From: Hysterium pulicare CBS 123377 | Taxonomy: Eukaryota > Ascomycota > Dothideomycetes > Hysteriales > Hysteriaceae | Direction: 5' to 3' | DNA length: 64,000 nucleotides | Assembly: GCA_000467715.1 (NCBI GenBank) | Contig: AJFK01000010.1 | Location: 1-64,000, forward strand | Part shown: positions 46,369-57,337 of the stretch, piece by piece | Numbering within the stretch: position 1 is the first letter of the stretch | Layout of the letters: each line of letters begins with the position of its first letter | Program-made: the position numbers and the translations under genes | Notes under the pieces: generated by a model | What the model saw: the letters and a program-made list of their open reading frames with translations, nothing else | Databases searched by the model: none | Told to the model about the DNA's origin: nothing

Positions 46369-46618
46369 GGGTTCCAAGATCTGTGGGCACCGACGAGGAA
46401 AAGATTGAAAATCTAGATAGCACTATTTTCCGTTATTTCGTACTTCTCTGGATTAGGAGAGTACCTGTTGTGGGATATACGGGTCCTTGCGAAGGCGTTT
46501 GATCTTTTAGTATATAGATGACCATCCAAAGTGTTCCGCTATGTTTTTAGAATGAAGAATCATCGAATGCGATGAATGAAAAGGCGAGAGAGTGTACGTT
46601 TGAAAGGTTGGCATTGGT
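46369..46618. other. Short gap between convergent genes
   Basis: The 250-bp 3' flank shared by the SAP-domain gene and the glycosyltransferase gene. No gene seen. Confidence 0.5.
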
Positions 46619-48139
46619 CTAGGTATTACTGCATCTCTGCTGAGAAGCCCATTTATCAAATCTATCTTTCCTCCACCCGCTCTTCCAGGATCTCTTCAGT
46701 TCCTTCCCTTGTTTGTTCTTGTACGTTTCAACACCTCTACGAGTGCCAAGCCTGAGGCTACTGCTCAAGTGGCATTTAGTGTCGCCGTTCGCATTGAAGT
46801 TTGGGGCAGGTGTGGACGAGTACGAGAACTGTATACACTGATTATTTTCATCGCAAGCGTCCTTGCATGCTTCGAACGACTCGTCCTCTTGCAGAGGTTC
46901 GAATTCTGGCTCGACTGCTTTTTCAGGCTTGTCGGCCTTCAAAACTTTGGCCATCTTCCAGGCATGTTCGGGCTTCTTTATCCTCTCGAAATGGATGTTG
47001 TATTTGATGTTGGAAAAATCGCTGGACAGGTTATCCCAATCATCTCGCGGTTCGGTAAGGTCTTCAGACCGTATGAACCGCTTCCACAAATCTTCGAAAG
47101 TAAGAGGATCTTCAATGTGGAGATACTCTTCTCTCTCGCGCTCGAACCTCCATATGGCACTAGCTTCCTCAGGCCGTACATGATGTAGGGCAATCACGGA
47201 CTGGCACCAAACATCCGAGCCGTAAGGCACCGTCGTTGGTTTCATTCCGCTTAGTAGAGGGTAAGCACCTGTGATGTTCAAATCGATCTCGTCATGCAAT
47301 GCCGCCGCTACCACGTAGTCACCGAACCACATGTCGCCTATGCGTGGATCCCAGGTATTGATCGCACCTTGCCGTTCAACAAGTAATTTATGCATTGCTC
47401 CTCCAGAAATAATGAATCCACTTCCGCCATGGCCAAATGGGTATGTCTCTCCTCGGTCCTTGGAATGTGGATTCTGCGTGGGATTGCCGAAATAGTACGG
47501 CGTCCTTGGATCATAATGACCCAACCATGACATGAGGTTTGACCTCACGAGATACGTGTCAGTCTCAATGAACACGTACCACTCCTTCTCTGGCCTCAAT
47601 TCCCACGCCCGCTCCAGCATGTGCAGAAACTTGTACTTATCCAACGCCCACGCCGCATTGTGTCCTTTTGTTCGCCAATCCGGATTAGGATCCTTCTCCT
47701 CCTTGAGTAAACGTACATCTAAGCCTAGCCTAGCGTATTCTTGTTGTCTGCGGTAAATATCGAAGTCGGTGTTATTCGCCATTTCTGTGGGGTCGAATCG
47801 TGAGAGAACATCGTGAAGGTGGAAGCCACCAATGTCTTGTTCGAGATCTGAGAAGAGGAGGAGCGTATTGAAATACTTTGGGTCGGTGAGGAGGAGAAGT
47901 GGGGGAAGCTTGTCATAAGCTTCTGTGGCTCCGGTCTTGATGGAGACGATGACTTCTTCTAGATCCGGAGGCCGAGGTTGAGGAGCAGCGGGCTGCGGCG
48001 GCGGAGGAGGACGTGGGGAATCTTCATCTTCCCATTGCCTGGGGAATCCTTTGACCCATAGGTAGCCGTACACAATTCCGACAGCGACGATGAGACGAGG
48101 CAGGAGCCGGAGGAGTCGTGAGGCTGAAAGGAACGGCAT
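46619..48139 (-). CDS. GT31-like type II membrane glycosyltransferase with C-terminal PAN-like domain
   Basis: A single-exon gene of 506 residues. It has a short N-tail, one membrane helix (residues 11-30, LLPRLIVAVGIVYGYLWVKG), then a Pro-rich stem. The luminal domain carries the metal-binding acidic motif ETDTY at 192-196, preceded by WALDKYKFLHMLERAWELRP and followed by GHGGSGFIISGGAM, typical of fringe/GT31-like transferases in fungi. A C-terminal Cys-rich segment (CKDACDENNQCIQF ... KCHLSS, about 420-470) resembles a PAN/apple domain, which this fungal subfamily often has. It should act in the Golgi on secreted glycans. Donor and acceptor are unknown. Confidence 0.88.
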   Translation of the reverse strand: MPFLSASRLLRLLPRLIVAVGIVYGYLWVKGFPRQWEDEDSPRPPPPPQPAAPQPRPPDLEEVIVSIKTGATEAYDKLPPLLLLTDPKYFNTLLLFSDLEQDIGGFHLHDVLSRFDPTEMANNTDFDIYRRQQEYARLGLDVRLLKEEKDPNPDWRTKGHNAAWALDKYKFLHMLERAWELRPEKEWYVFIETDTYLVRSNLMSWLGHYDPRTPYYFGNPTQNPHSKDRGETYPFGHGGSGFIISGGAMHKLLVERQGAINTWDPRIGDMWFGDYVVAAALHDEIDLNITGAYPLLSGMKPTTVPYGSDVWCQSVIALHHVRPEEASAIWRFEREREEYLHIEDPLTFEDLWKRFIRSEDLTEPRDDWDNLSSDFSNIKYNIHFERIKKPEHAWKMAKVLKADKPEKAVEPEFEPLQEDESFEACKDACDENNQCIQFSYSSTPAPNFNANGDTKCHLSSSLRLGTRRGVETYKNKQGKELKRSWKSGWRKDRFDKWASQQRCSNT

Positions 48140-48737
48140 GAAGAAATTAGGATGTCATTACTATCAAGTGAGTGGATAGGAATTGGAGAAGAACCGAGCT
48201 TTGCTTTTGGCTCGGGGAGGCATGTGCTTTTCGATCATTCTTGTTCTTGTCCTGGAGTCGGCGCCGTTCAACATGCAGGTTCTGACGCGGCACCGCTATT
48301 CAGGGGGATTCAGATTCTCTCCCTGCGCCTGGAACAGACTAACCCGGAAAAGGAGCGTGTGGATTTATCCACCAAGTCGCACCCCTATCGAATACAAGAA
48401 CGACCTTGGGCGGGTGAATGTTAAGTATGTCATAGAAAGATACATCAAGCTTCCAAAGCGTTTAAAACTTGCTGGGGATTTGTATTCTTAGCCGTGACGC
48501 GTTCCCCGCCGTGTATCATTCACGGCGCAGTCAGCTTCGGAACAAGTATCGGGCCGAATCCCTTCGAACCTCACTTCACCACATTCTTGCCATGAGAGTT
48601 TGGATTACTAAAGCCTTCACATCTCTACGGTCATTCTTGACTTACAAGAAATCCAGATCCCGACCACAATAGTACGAAAACTATTGAAGGATCTCAATTT
48701 TGAGTTGAGCAGAAGCTACCGCAACCAAACCCCAACC
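48140..48737. promoter_or_regulatory. Divergent promoter region
   Basis: Lies between the minus-strand glycosyltransferase and the plus-strand CUE gene. Short frames at 48152-48491 show no motif and are treated as untranslated leader. Confidence 0.45.
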
Positions 48738-49037
48738 ATGTCATCAGAACACCCCCACAATTCCCAACAGTCCAACCCACCAGCATCATTCACCGCGCCC
48801 CGGCGGACCGACACCGACTTGCTGCCCCAAGGACAAGAGCGGTCTGAGCAGAGAGAGTTGATGCAGACATATGAGGCATCAGCGCAGCCGACAGCGGACG
48901 ACGCGAACCAAGCGACCTTGCAGCGCGAGTTCCCCAACATTGACGGCAGCTTGATTGCGGCTATATATGGCGACACGAAGAATATGAGCGAGACGAGGGA
49001 GATGCTGCAGGAGTTGGGCAGGGAAGAAGGCTCTTGA
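48738..49037 (+). CDS. Mini CUE-domain protein
   Basis: 99 residues from the ATG at 48738. Upstream in-frame codons lack a better start. The first 60 residues are polar and disordered. Residues 62-97 match a CUE ubiquitin-binding domain (LQREFPNIDGSLIAAIYGD, then METxxMLQELG-like end; here SETREMLQELG). The FP and the leucines of the third helix are present. Stand-alone CUE proteins of about 100 residues are common in filamentous ascomycetes. Binding of mono-ubiquitin is inferred from the fold; the cellular process is unknown. Confidence 0.8.
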   Translation: MSSEHPHNSQQSNPPASFTAPRRTDTDLLPQGQERSEQRELMQTYEASAQPTADDANQATLQREFPNIDGSLIAAIYGDTKNMSETREMLQELGREEGS

Positions 49038-49552
49038 AGATGCTTGGACTGGTATTTGAACGGCCCTGGCGTCTTCTCGGAGTCTTCGGATAGGGCGGTG
49101 CATCACGGGGACTGGGTGCCTTGTGCGTTGCGCCCTTGAGCTATGTTTGAGCTGGGTGAGGAGATGCTGGCGTTTTCACTATTCTTTACTCGATCCCGGC
49201 AGTACTTTTTTTCGAGCTGGATCCGATATGCAAAGGCACATCGTTAATGGTCCAGTACCCGAAGTCACGATTTACATGATATGACATGACACCTGGCTAC
49301 CTGGGCTATTTGAATAATGAACCGAACACCTTTTCTTATTGCAATTTTAAAGCTGCCGAAAGTTCAACTATTCCATCGCGTTGAAGGAGCCAAAGACACT
49401 GGAACTACTTTTCAGATCTGAAAACCTTATTTTCTTCGCGCTTAAAGAGTACCAAACCCCAACCATTCCAATCAGCTGGAATGAGCTAAAGACACCAAAA
49501 TTACTTTCCAAATCCGCATCCTTCTGCAACGTCCAATTCATTCCCCCAAGCC
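49038..49552. other. Intergenic between convergent genes
   Basis: 3' flanks of the CUE and HsbA genes. Nothing else seen. Confidence 0.5.
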
Positions 49553-50191
49553 TCAACTACCCCCTTCATAAACAGCAATAGCCCCATCAAAAGCCCCATC
49601 AATAATCTGCGACCCAACCGCCAACAACGCCGCATCCCCCGCCGGAACCTTCTCCGACAAAGCAGTAACAAGCCCATCCGTATGCGCCTTCAAAGTCTTC
49701 AAATCCAACAGCACAATAGGGGATTCGAGCGTGCTCTTAAAAGTCTGGTACTGTAACGATCATCAATACCAAAACCCTTGGCCAAGGAAAAGGAAAAGGA
49801 CAGTGCCTGGGTACTTTACCTTCAAAGACAGCTCACTAAGACTCGCACTAATCGGCTGCACCAACCCGGCCAACGCACCCACAACCTGAGTACTCTCCGC
49901 GTCGGTGAAATTAGCGCTTTTCTTCACCGTCGCCGTCGTTTTCAATATCGTAGCGTCTAGGTTGCTTTCTGCGCCAATAACAGCCAGCGACTGGGGTAAG
50001 ACGCCTAAAAGCGAGCCATCGAAGGCTGAGACTGCGGAGGTGAGACTGTTGACGGAGGTGTTTAGGGCTGAGATGTCGGAGAGGACTAGGCTTGCTAGGT
50101 CGGTGGCGCGGCGGATGGGGTGCGGTTGGTAGGTGGGTGGGAGGGCGAGGGTTAGGGGGAGGAGAGGGAGGATGAGAGCTGGGAAATGCAT
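49553..50191 (-). CDS. HsbA-family secreted cell-surface protein
   Basis: Predicted 189 residues in two exons (50191-49820, 49750-49553; 69-nt intron, phase 0). A signal peptide (MHFPALILPLLPLTLALP) is followed by an all-helical chain with the family pattern of spaced leucines and DISALNTSVNSLTSAV early, and KTLKAHTDGLVTALSEKVP late. The length fits hydrophobic surface binding protein A (PF12296), first described in Aspergillus oryzae as binding to solid hydrophobic surfaces and recruiting cutinase. There are no cysteines in the mature chain, as is usual. It is a probable wall or adhesion protein. A TATA-like element lies about 115 bp upstream. Confidence 0.88.
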
Positions 50192-50302
50192 GATGGATGT
50201 GCTTGGACTGGGATTTGGAGTTTGATGTGGAAAATGAGGAAGGGAAGGAGATCGAGTTCAATAAGCCCCGAGGAAAGTAGGCGAGTGACAGTAGGGAGAC
50301 TC

Positions 50303-50316
50303 TATATGTATATATA
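50303..50316 (-). promoter_or_regulatory. TATA-like element of HsbA gene
   Basis: On the minus strand the sequence reads aaatatatatacatata, about 112-125 bases upstream of the HsbA start codon. That distance allows a short 5' leader. Confidence 0.4.
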
Positions 50317-51614
50317 TTTGTAGAGTAAACCACTACCTCGGCGACAAACGTCACTGATTCTTCGGACAATTTGACGCATCATCATGGGAATACCTGGACA
50401 AGCATGATTCCCCATGGTAAACTATTGGTGGATTCAAGCTCCTCGACTTCTTTTCTTGTTAAGATCACAACTCTACTTCTTCACATGCGATGTCGTTCAG
50501 CCGCGGCCCTAGAACCACGAAGTCAGCGAGGCCGAAAACACAAGCTAAGGTTCCTGATTGGAAAGAGAGGTAAGCGTTTTGTAGTTGAACATATGGACCT
50601 GCATGATTATTACTAGAATCGAGAAAATCTCCGGCGGGAAAGCTCAGGGGTGCACCGGGGTGATAGATGAATTCTGACAGGGGATGTGTGCGGGGACCCC
50701 GCATTTCACGAGACTGTCTAAAGGGATGAGCCGAGGATTTAAAGAAAGAGCAATCGACAAAGGGTTCCAGTGAGGGTATTGACGAGGGTTCAGAAAGGGA
50801 CTCTGGTAAGGAAAAGGACATGTGTCTATTTGAAGTACGCATACTTAGAAGTTGCGCAATGTTTCCTCCTGAGGCACAAATCAGAAAATGAGTAACGGAT
50901 GTATGAAAGAAAGAACAGAAAAGACTTTAAACCCTTGAATTCAACTATTGATTTCGTGTGCCTCAGTTAGCCTCCCGATACGATCAAAAAGTACCCAGGT
51001 TTAAGACTTAACTCCATGTGCTCTCACGATTGTTGGCCCAGTACCAAGGCGTTGATCCTTCTTCCGAAATCTACTGAGCGTGAGTCTTCCAATTCTCCAG
51101 AACACCTGAGGGAACGAGAGTATTCCTTATTGATTATTTGTCACGAAGTTCTGATAAAGGAATGCAGTTGCACAATACTCACTCCATGAAGATACTACCA
51201 ATAGACGTCGCAATCAAGCAAAGCAAAAGCGGAAGCTAAGAACGGCCACCCACATAAACCATCATATCAAAGCACAATCCCTGATTCGCCATCCACACAT
51301 CAGCCTTCTACAACAGCTCCAACAGACTTCCGTAACCTCCGCAACACCGGACCCACTCCCCAACACGGTACATCCGACGTCGATCAACGAGTCCACCTCC
51401 AACGATCCCAATCAAACATCCGATCCTCCCCCATTCCACATCACGGGTTTTGGCAGTCATTGATGTAGGTTCAGAGATGATTGAGGTATAAAGATCGAGG
51501 TATTCCGTTAAAGATGTAGTATATTTCAACCATTAGCTTTCGCATATTCTATTCCTATCTTTTCAACCCCTTCAAATCTCCCATCGCTTTAATTTCATCC
51601 CCATCATACCCAAA
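50317..51614. other. Intergenic, with one doubtful small frame
   Basis: Divergent gap between the HsbA and PhyH genes. Apart from the open frame at 50465-50842 nothing is supported. Confidence 0.4.
50465..50842 (-). CDS. Doubtful small open frame, 125 codons
   Basis: An ATG-initiated frame with Ser/Pro-rich composition and no known motif. A potential 60-nt in-frame intron (donor gtaata, acceptor aatcag) lies inside it, so it could be read with or without splicing. No homologous feature is recognised. It may be a chance frame in the promoter region. Confidence 0.2.
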   Translation of the reverse strand: MRTSNRHMSFSLPESLSEPSSIPSLEPFVDCSFFKSSAHPFRQSREMRGPRTHPLSEFIYHPGAPLSFPAGDFLDSSNNHAGPYVQLQNAYLSFQSGTLACVFGLADFVVLGPRLNDIACEEVEL

Positions 51615-52769
51615 ATGTCCCTCCCCCCAAACCCCCTCTCCATCCCCATCTCCAACCGCGAACTCGCATCCAAATCCCTCCACCCCCGCAACCTCGAGCT
51701 CGCCGTCCGCGCCCTGCACCGCGACGGGCTCGTCGTGATCGAAGACTTGGTTCCGGATGCTATTCTGGATAGATTGAACGAGAAGATGGTGGAGGATGCG
51801 TATGAGCTGCAGGCGAAGAAGGAGAGTCCTTATAATTATAACCGGGGGAATATCCAGCAGGATCCGCTTTTGACGAAGGAGTGGTTTTTCGAGGTGGTGT
51901 TTTTGAGTAAGAGGGATTCGATTTGATTTGATTTGATTTTTTTGCTTGATGATGTGCTTTTCTTATGATATCTCGCTTTCCTTTGATAATTCAAGTCTCT
52001 ATTTTTCATCGTCTCATTCCCGTTCGCTTTTTTGGACTCTGACTTCTTGAAGATCCTATCGTAACTCAAATAACCTCCTCGATTCTTGGACCTCTCCCTC
52101 ACCTCCGCTTCATAAGCGGCAACACAGCCCTCCCACCAACCCCCACCTCCCCGCCAACCGCACAACCGACCCACACAGATGCCGACTTCGACCACCTGCC
52201 CATCCCCTTCGCCCTAGTCATAAACGTCCCCCTCGTCACCATGACCCCCGAAAACGGATCCACGGACATCTGGCTCGGTACGCATCAAGCCACTAGCATC
52301 ACGGACCAGGAGGGCCAGCATGGCGAGAGGGCCAGTGGGAAGATCAAGAAGAGCTTGTTGGAAGAGAGGAAGAAGGTCAGAGCGAATTGTCAGCCGGTTG
52401 TTAGGAAGGGGAGTGTCGTTATTAGGGATTTGAGGCTTTGGCATGGCGGGATGCCGAATTTGGGGACGGAGCCTCGAGTTATGCTTGCGATGAGTATGTT
52501 AATTCTAGTTTGCTTTTGGCCTGATCTCCCTTTTGTGAAGGGTGTTTGCTGATGAGGGGGACGTAGTTCATTTTGCTCCATGGTACCGGAACCAAATGGA
52601 AGTTGAGTATGCGGAAGAGTTGAAGGATCGATTGACGCCGGAGAAGACGGGATTGAAGGTCGTGGCGAGATTTGTGAAGAAAGAGGAGGTGGAGAAGAGT
52701 TATTTGGATCGGCCGTATGGGAATGCGTATGATTTTGATCAGGCAGATAAGATTGAGGGGTTGTTTTGA
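51615..52769 (+). CDS. PhyH-type Fe(II)/2-oxoglutarate dioxygenase
   Basis: Predicted 311 residues in three exons (51615-51906, 52053-52493, 52567-52769). The phytanoyl-CoA dioxygenase fold (PF05721) is shown by the iron-binding HxD in PTHTDADFDHLP and the distal His in LRLWHGGMPN. The opening segment HRDGLVVIEDLVPDAILD and the conserved ENGSTDIWLGTHQ also fit. The fungal relatives hydroxylate unknown small molecules; some act in secondary metabolism, but no cluster is present here. There is no signal peptide, so the enzyme is cytosolic or peroxisomal. The first intron (146 nt) is long for this window. Confidence 0.9.
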
Positions 52770-53173
52770 ATCTTCTGACTACTATGCGATGGTTTTCGTC
52801 GGTCAACAGCGTATGTTCATGTAAGAAGATGGTCTGCTGATGTTGCTATGGGGACTGTGAATTACTTGAAGTGAAAATTTTCGGTGGGTTTACTAACTCT
52901 CGACCGGACCCAGCTTGTTATTCCACCAACGTGCCCTCGTCACATTCCAATTTCGAAAATCCAGCTCACACGAGGATATTGTGTGTGCTGACATTCGGTT
53001 GTCGAAGAGTAAGTAAAGAAATTCCAAAGATATCCAGTCCCTATATCCCATCCCTTGTCCTCTCGTATATACACTCCGTCACAACAACACCACTGTGGGT
53101 GATAACAACTTACCTACCCTTAGTTGGGGAAGCACTGGTGGGATAGCGTACTGCTTTTCTCCAGCTCGCAACC
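52770..53173. promoter_or_regulatory. Intergenic, tandem gene promoter
   Basis: About 0.4 kb between two plus-strand genes, holding the PhyH 3' flank and the promoter of the next gene. No gene seen. Confidence 0.45.
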
Positions 53174-56100
53174 ATGGCTCCGCTGGGGACTTTCTGGATG
53201 CAGTCGAGGGAAGTAGCTATCTCCTATGGGGCGCTCCAGGAACGCCTTCAGATCGAGTTGGATAACTTCAGAGAGCGCAAAGTCAAGGCCACAAGCGTGC
53301 CCGAGGTAGCACGCTGCAATGCTCTCATTGCGGTATATGGGCTCGGAATTGAACAATGTAAGTCAAGGCACGAGCTGGCGAAGGATATCTGGAAAGAGGT
53401 GCAGGAGCAGGCCTTGCGAGCGGAAGAAGACCCAGCAAGGGTATTGGCGAAGGCAGTTGACGATTTGGACAAGCTGAGGTCTGATGAAGACGCTTGGAAG
53501 CCCGAGTTTGTAGGCTCGGTCATGGCGAACCTTGCGAGGATGATTGAGGCAGGGAAAGCCCAGGCCGGCATTCACCAACAACACCATGTCGCGTTGCATG
53601 ACGTAACGCCCGGTCAGGCCATTCCGAACCATACCGCCACGGTTGGGACACCCGCTTTCACTTCGGCTTCTATTGGCTCATCCGACCGTATTGTTCAACA
53701 CACTGTCAATACCTTTACGCAAGCAACGGCAGACCCCGAGTTGGATTTGGATAGCCAATTTCTGACAGCCTGCACCTACGACAACGTCACGACGTACATT
53801 CGTACCAGCCTGAACAGATACTACCAACATCACTACCATCTGAAAGACACTCCACCCTACACAACCTGCATCGACGCTGCACGGCACGGATTGGGCCGTT
53901 GCGAGAAGCAGGACGGTAACCCCTTTGAGATCTACATTCAGTTCACTCGCACGCTTCGCTCTGTGATTGAGCCCGGCAAAGTGTTGAATCTCGAGGACGC
54001 CTTGAAAGCAGACAGCGAGGCAGGAAGCGACATGGCACGACAAGCTGCATCAGGCCGCAAGCCTAAGCAGACCGCTCCCAAGGCAGGGATCAAGAAGACG
54101 AGGAAGGCAGCCACGTCGGCGAAGAAGGTAGCTCCGCTTCCGGAAGTGGACGTCGAAGCTTCCGCATCTACACCTACGCTTGCAACATCTGGAAAGCGCG
54201 ACAGTGACGCCACAGCAGCTCCAGCCCTGACGACCATGGGTTCGATGGCTTCTACAAGCAAGTCGAGAACTCCATCCTCTGACGATGACACCTCTCCCAC
54301 TCAGGGCCGACAACTTCGCTCCCGTACTACGTCATCCAGCGATCATGTGCTACCCAACTCACCCCTCGGCTGTTCAGGCTCGCCCGCAGCGTCAGGACCA
54401 AATGCTGGCGTGGCGACATCAGGTGCGGTGCAGACGCGCAGCATCAATGACAACATCCAGCGCAACAGACTCAGAAAGCAGCGTGAGAAAGAGGCAGAAG
54501 ACAGGGAAGAAGCTGCTAAGAAGGAACGACTCAAGAAGAAGTTGGATGCCATGGACGTTGAGCAGAAAGAGCATGGAGGTAACCAGATCAGAGCAAATCA
54601 GCCAGTCAAAGACGTCATCCATGTTCAGCCAGCCACACGAGACGATGGAAACGCTGCCGCTATGTCCGTCGCAACGACTGTCAACGACATTGGCGAAGCC
54701 GTGGTCACGCCAAACGAAGACTCAGAGATGACAGACACTGACAATGAAGCGGTTGGAGAGAGGAGCATGACTGCGCTACTCCGTGAAGCAGGACTACCAG
54801 ATCCAAGGGAGGAGAGCGCAAAGCGCAAGCGTGGTCCTGACGACATCGCTGAAGACGCTCCAGTGAGTAAGCAGCAGAAGGTGAAGGCCATCACGGAAGC
54901 AATCTCGGTTATATGGAAGAGGCAACATGCACAGGCGGTTAAGGATAGGGAAACTAAAGGTATGCCATATCAGTAGCCAGTAGAATATTCCATACACAGG
55001 GAAAGGTTCCCTGAATGATGCTTACCACGTTGAAGCAGGGTTACCGGAGGGTTCCCAGTCTATCTACAGATTCATTGAAAAATCCAAGGCGCCAGTCAAG
55101 AATGATATCCCACGTGATGATGCGAATAAAAAGAACAAGAGTTCTGTAGCGAACAGCGACACTACCGCCTTACTACCAAGCCTTTCATCGGAAGTTACTC
55201 AAGACAACGTCCCTGTGGGCCGGCTACCAACTCCTCAGTCCGAATCAGATACCATCGAAAATAAGGAACGTACGGAGAGAGACAAGACCGCGCAGCTTCA
55301 GGCGGGACTCGACAAGGTAAACGCGGAACTTGAACCCGAATTGAAGGATTGGTTTGCCAGTTCCCCAATCGCCAATGTCGAAGATGGCTTGAATGCCGAA
55401 GTCAGCATCGCCGATGCCGAGGAAACATACAAACCAGCCAACTCGATCGAAGACCTCCTAGCACCTAGGAGCGAGAGCAACCACTCACTAGATAGTGACC
55501 TACAGACCGAGCCATATGCCGTCAAGAAGAGTAATGAGCTAATACATGCATCTCATGCCGAGAAATGTGTCCAGCCAGGCTCATTCATGAAGTCTGTTAC
55601 GGAGCATACTTCAACCACAAAGACCACTGAACCAGAACCAGAATACCATGGAGTCTTTACTCCGAACCATCTCGAGGATGAGATCATCAACCTCATCGAA
55701 GCGCAGAAGAACAAGATACCAGCTGTAGTCACCGCAGAAAGCATCAGTCCCCCGCATGTCACACCAGGCAGTTCACCAGCAGCACCCATCACAATCCTAG
55801 ATGAGATCACCAACCTCATCCAAACCCGAGCGGGCCAGACACTACCAGCAGCCCCCACCGTCGAATCCATCAAGCCCCCACATATCCAACCCGGCAGCTC
55901 CCCAACAGCTCCCATCACAATCATAGACTGGAACTCAGAACCCAGCGTCTCCGTCGACGAAATGCTACAAATCATGTCCAAGCGCACGGAAAAGCAACGC
56001 CGCGAATCCCGCGACAAGGCAAACCTCACCCCCGAAACCCGACCTACGAAGAAGCGACCGGAGACACGACCGAAGATCCTCGGACCTATGCATGGCTCTA

Positions 56101-56402
56101 AGATCAGCAAGACGACTACTGCGACTGGGAAAGGGAAGGCGATGCATACTACTACTGTTGTAGGAGAGAAGGAAGTGGAGGAGGATGTGATTAAGGAGTG
56201 GCGGATGCCGCCGGCGCCGGGGTATAAGTACGCGACTGGAAAGTTGGAGTTTGATATGTTTGATCGGGATGCTAGGATGGAGGTTTTGCAGAGGATGGGG
56301 GTGATGAAGAATGAGGAGAAGGGGAAGAAGGATAGGGAATGGAGGTGGGAAATTGAGGGGTGGGAGATTAGTGGGCAGTTGGAGAAGTTGTATGAGGGAT
56401 AG
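53174..56402 (+). CDS. Large protein of unknown function with coiled coil and 41-residue tandem repeat
   Basis: Predicted 1062 residues in two exons (53174-54959, 55000-56402) across a 40-nt intron. Joining restores a continuous Lys/Ser-rich frame. Residues 1-125 are helical and well folded in appearance (LQERLQIELDNFRERKVKAT). Residues 190-285 form a second ordered block with several Tyr and Cys. The middle is basic and disordered (many Lys-Lys-Ala and Ser-Pro), then a coiled coil (RKQREKEAEDREEAAKKERL). In the second exon two near-identical 41-residue units lie at about 822-862 and 863-904. The C-terminus ends in a compact acidic-aromatic segment (WRWEIEGWEISGQLEKL). I do not recognise the family. 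Nuclear location is suggested by KRKRG and KKK patches. Confidence 0.7.
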
Positions 56403-57337
56403 GGGATAGTTGAGGTAGGATAGGGTTAGCAGGATTAAGGTGTCGGAAAATGGGAAACAAAGGTGTTGTAGATTATCAGATTGATAGGTGACGTTGTGGA
56501 TACGAGTTCATGATGAAGGGTAGAAGATGTACCCAGTCTCGGGTAGTGAGCCAAAGAGCTCTAGTGCTTATGTATATGTATAAAAAGAGAGTCTACTATT
56601 ATAGAAACTTCTAAAATTGAAATATGTACTTAGCTTAAAAGATTTTGTGCGTAGTAGGTAAATATAGAGGAAACCCCCAAACTTAACATCTGTACCCAGG
56701 GTACAAAGACCAAGAACGAATAAGGCTCATGGTCCAAATTCAGAAAGCTATTGCTCTATATTAGACTATGATAGAAATATACATAACCTATATCCCTCCT
56801 TTTCAGTCCAGTCCAGTCCAGTCCAGCTGAAATAAATGCAAATCCCCCCAAAAAAAACGACCTGGTATCTTTTCCCTTTTCCCTTTCCCGTTTCCCTTCC
56901 CCTCCAGCATACAAATCCACCACCCCATGCCATCCATCTATACAAAACAAGAAGAATCGTGAACAGAACGACATGAACGACGTAAAACATTGCGATTTCC
57001 TCGTTCTTCCGCCTCCCGAATACCCTTACCGAGTCGGCCCGAAAGGGGAAATTCCGAGGTTGATTTGGCCCGATACGTGCACTGACCAGATTGCGCGTTC
57101 TAGCGCGTAGCCTCAATTTCCACAATCGCAATCGAGATCTGGAATCGATGGTGGCTGGATCGGGGAGCTCCGACATGCCGGATCGCTTGATCTGATGATT
57201 GCTTCTTGAAACGGCATTCGAATCCGCGACGCGTGCTGGGCGGGTTTTCGCGTCAGCAAAAAGCCCACATGTCGAAACGACACGGGCAATCCCCTGAATC
57301 TCGTGCTCTTCCTTCATGGCCGCCCCTTCCATGTCCA
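56403..57337. other. Intergenic with pentamer repeat and pyrimidine tract
   Basis: Lies between convergent genes. It contains about five tandem copies of cagtc near 56803-56827 and a long CT-rich tract near 56870-56910. A minus-strand frame at 56766-57341 reads through these low-complexity tracts and is not called. Confidence 0.5.
56803..56827. repeat. Short tandem repeat, (cagtc)n
   Basis: About five copies of a 5-base unit, directly visible. Probably a variable microsatellite. Confidence 0.75.

Noticed and set aside
56803-56827. Tandem pentamer considered as a CRISPR-like or telomeric array
   Set aside because: The unit is 5 bases with no spacers, which is an ordinary microsatellite.
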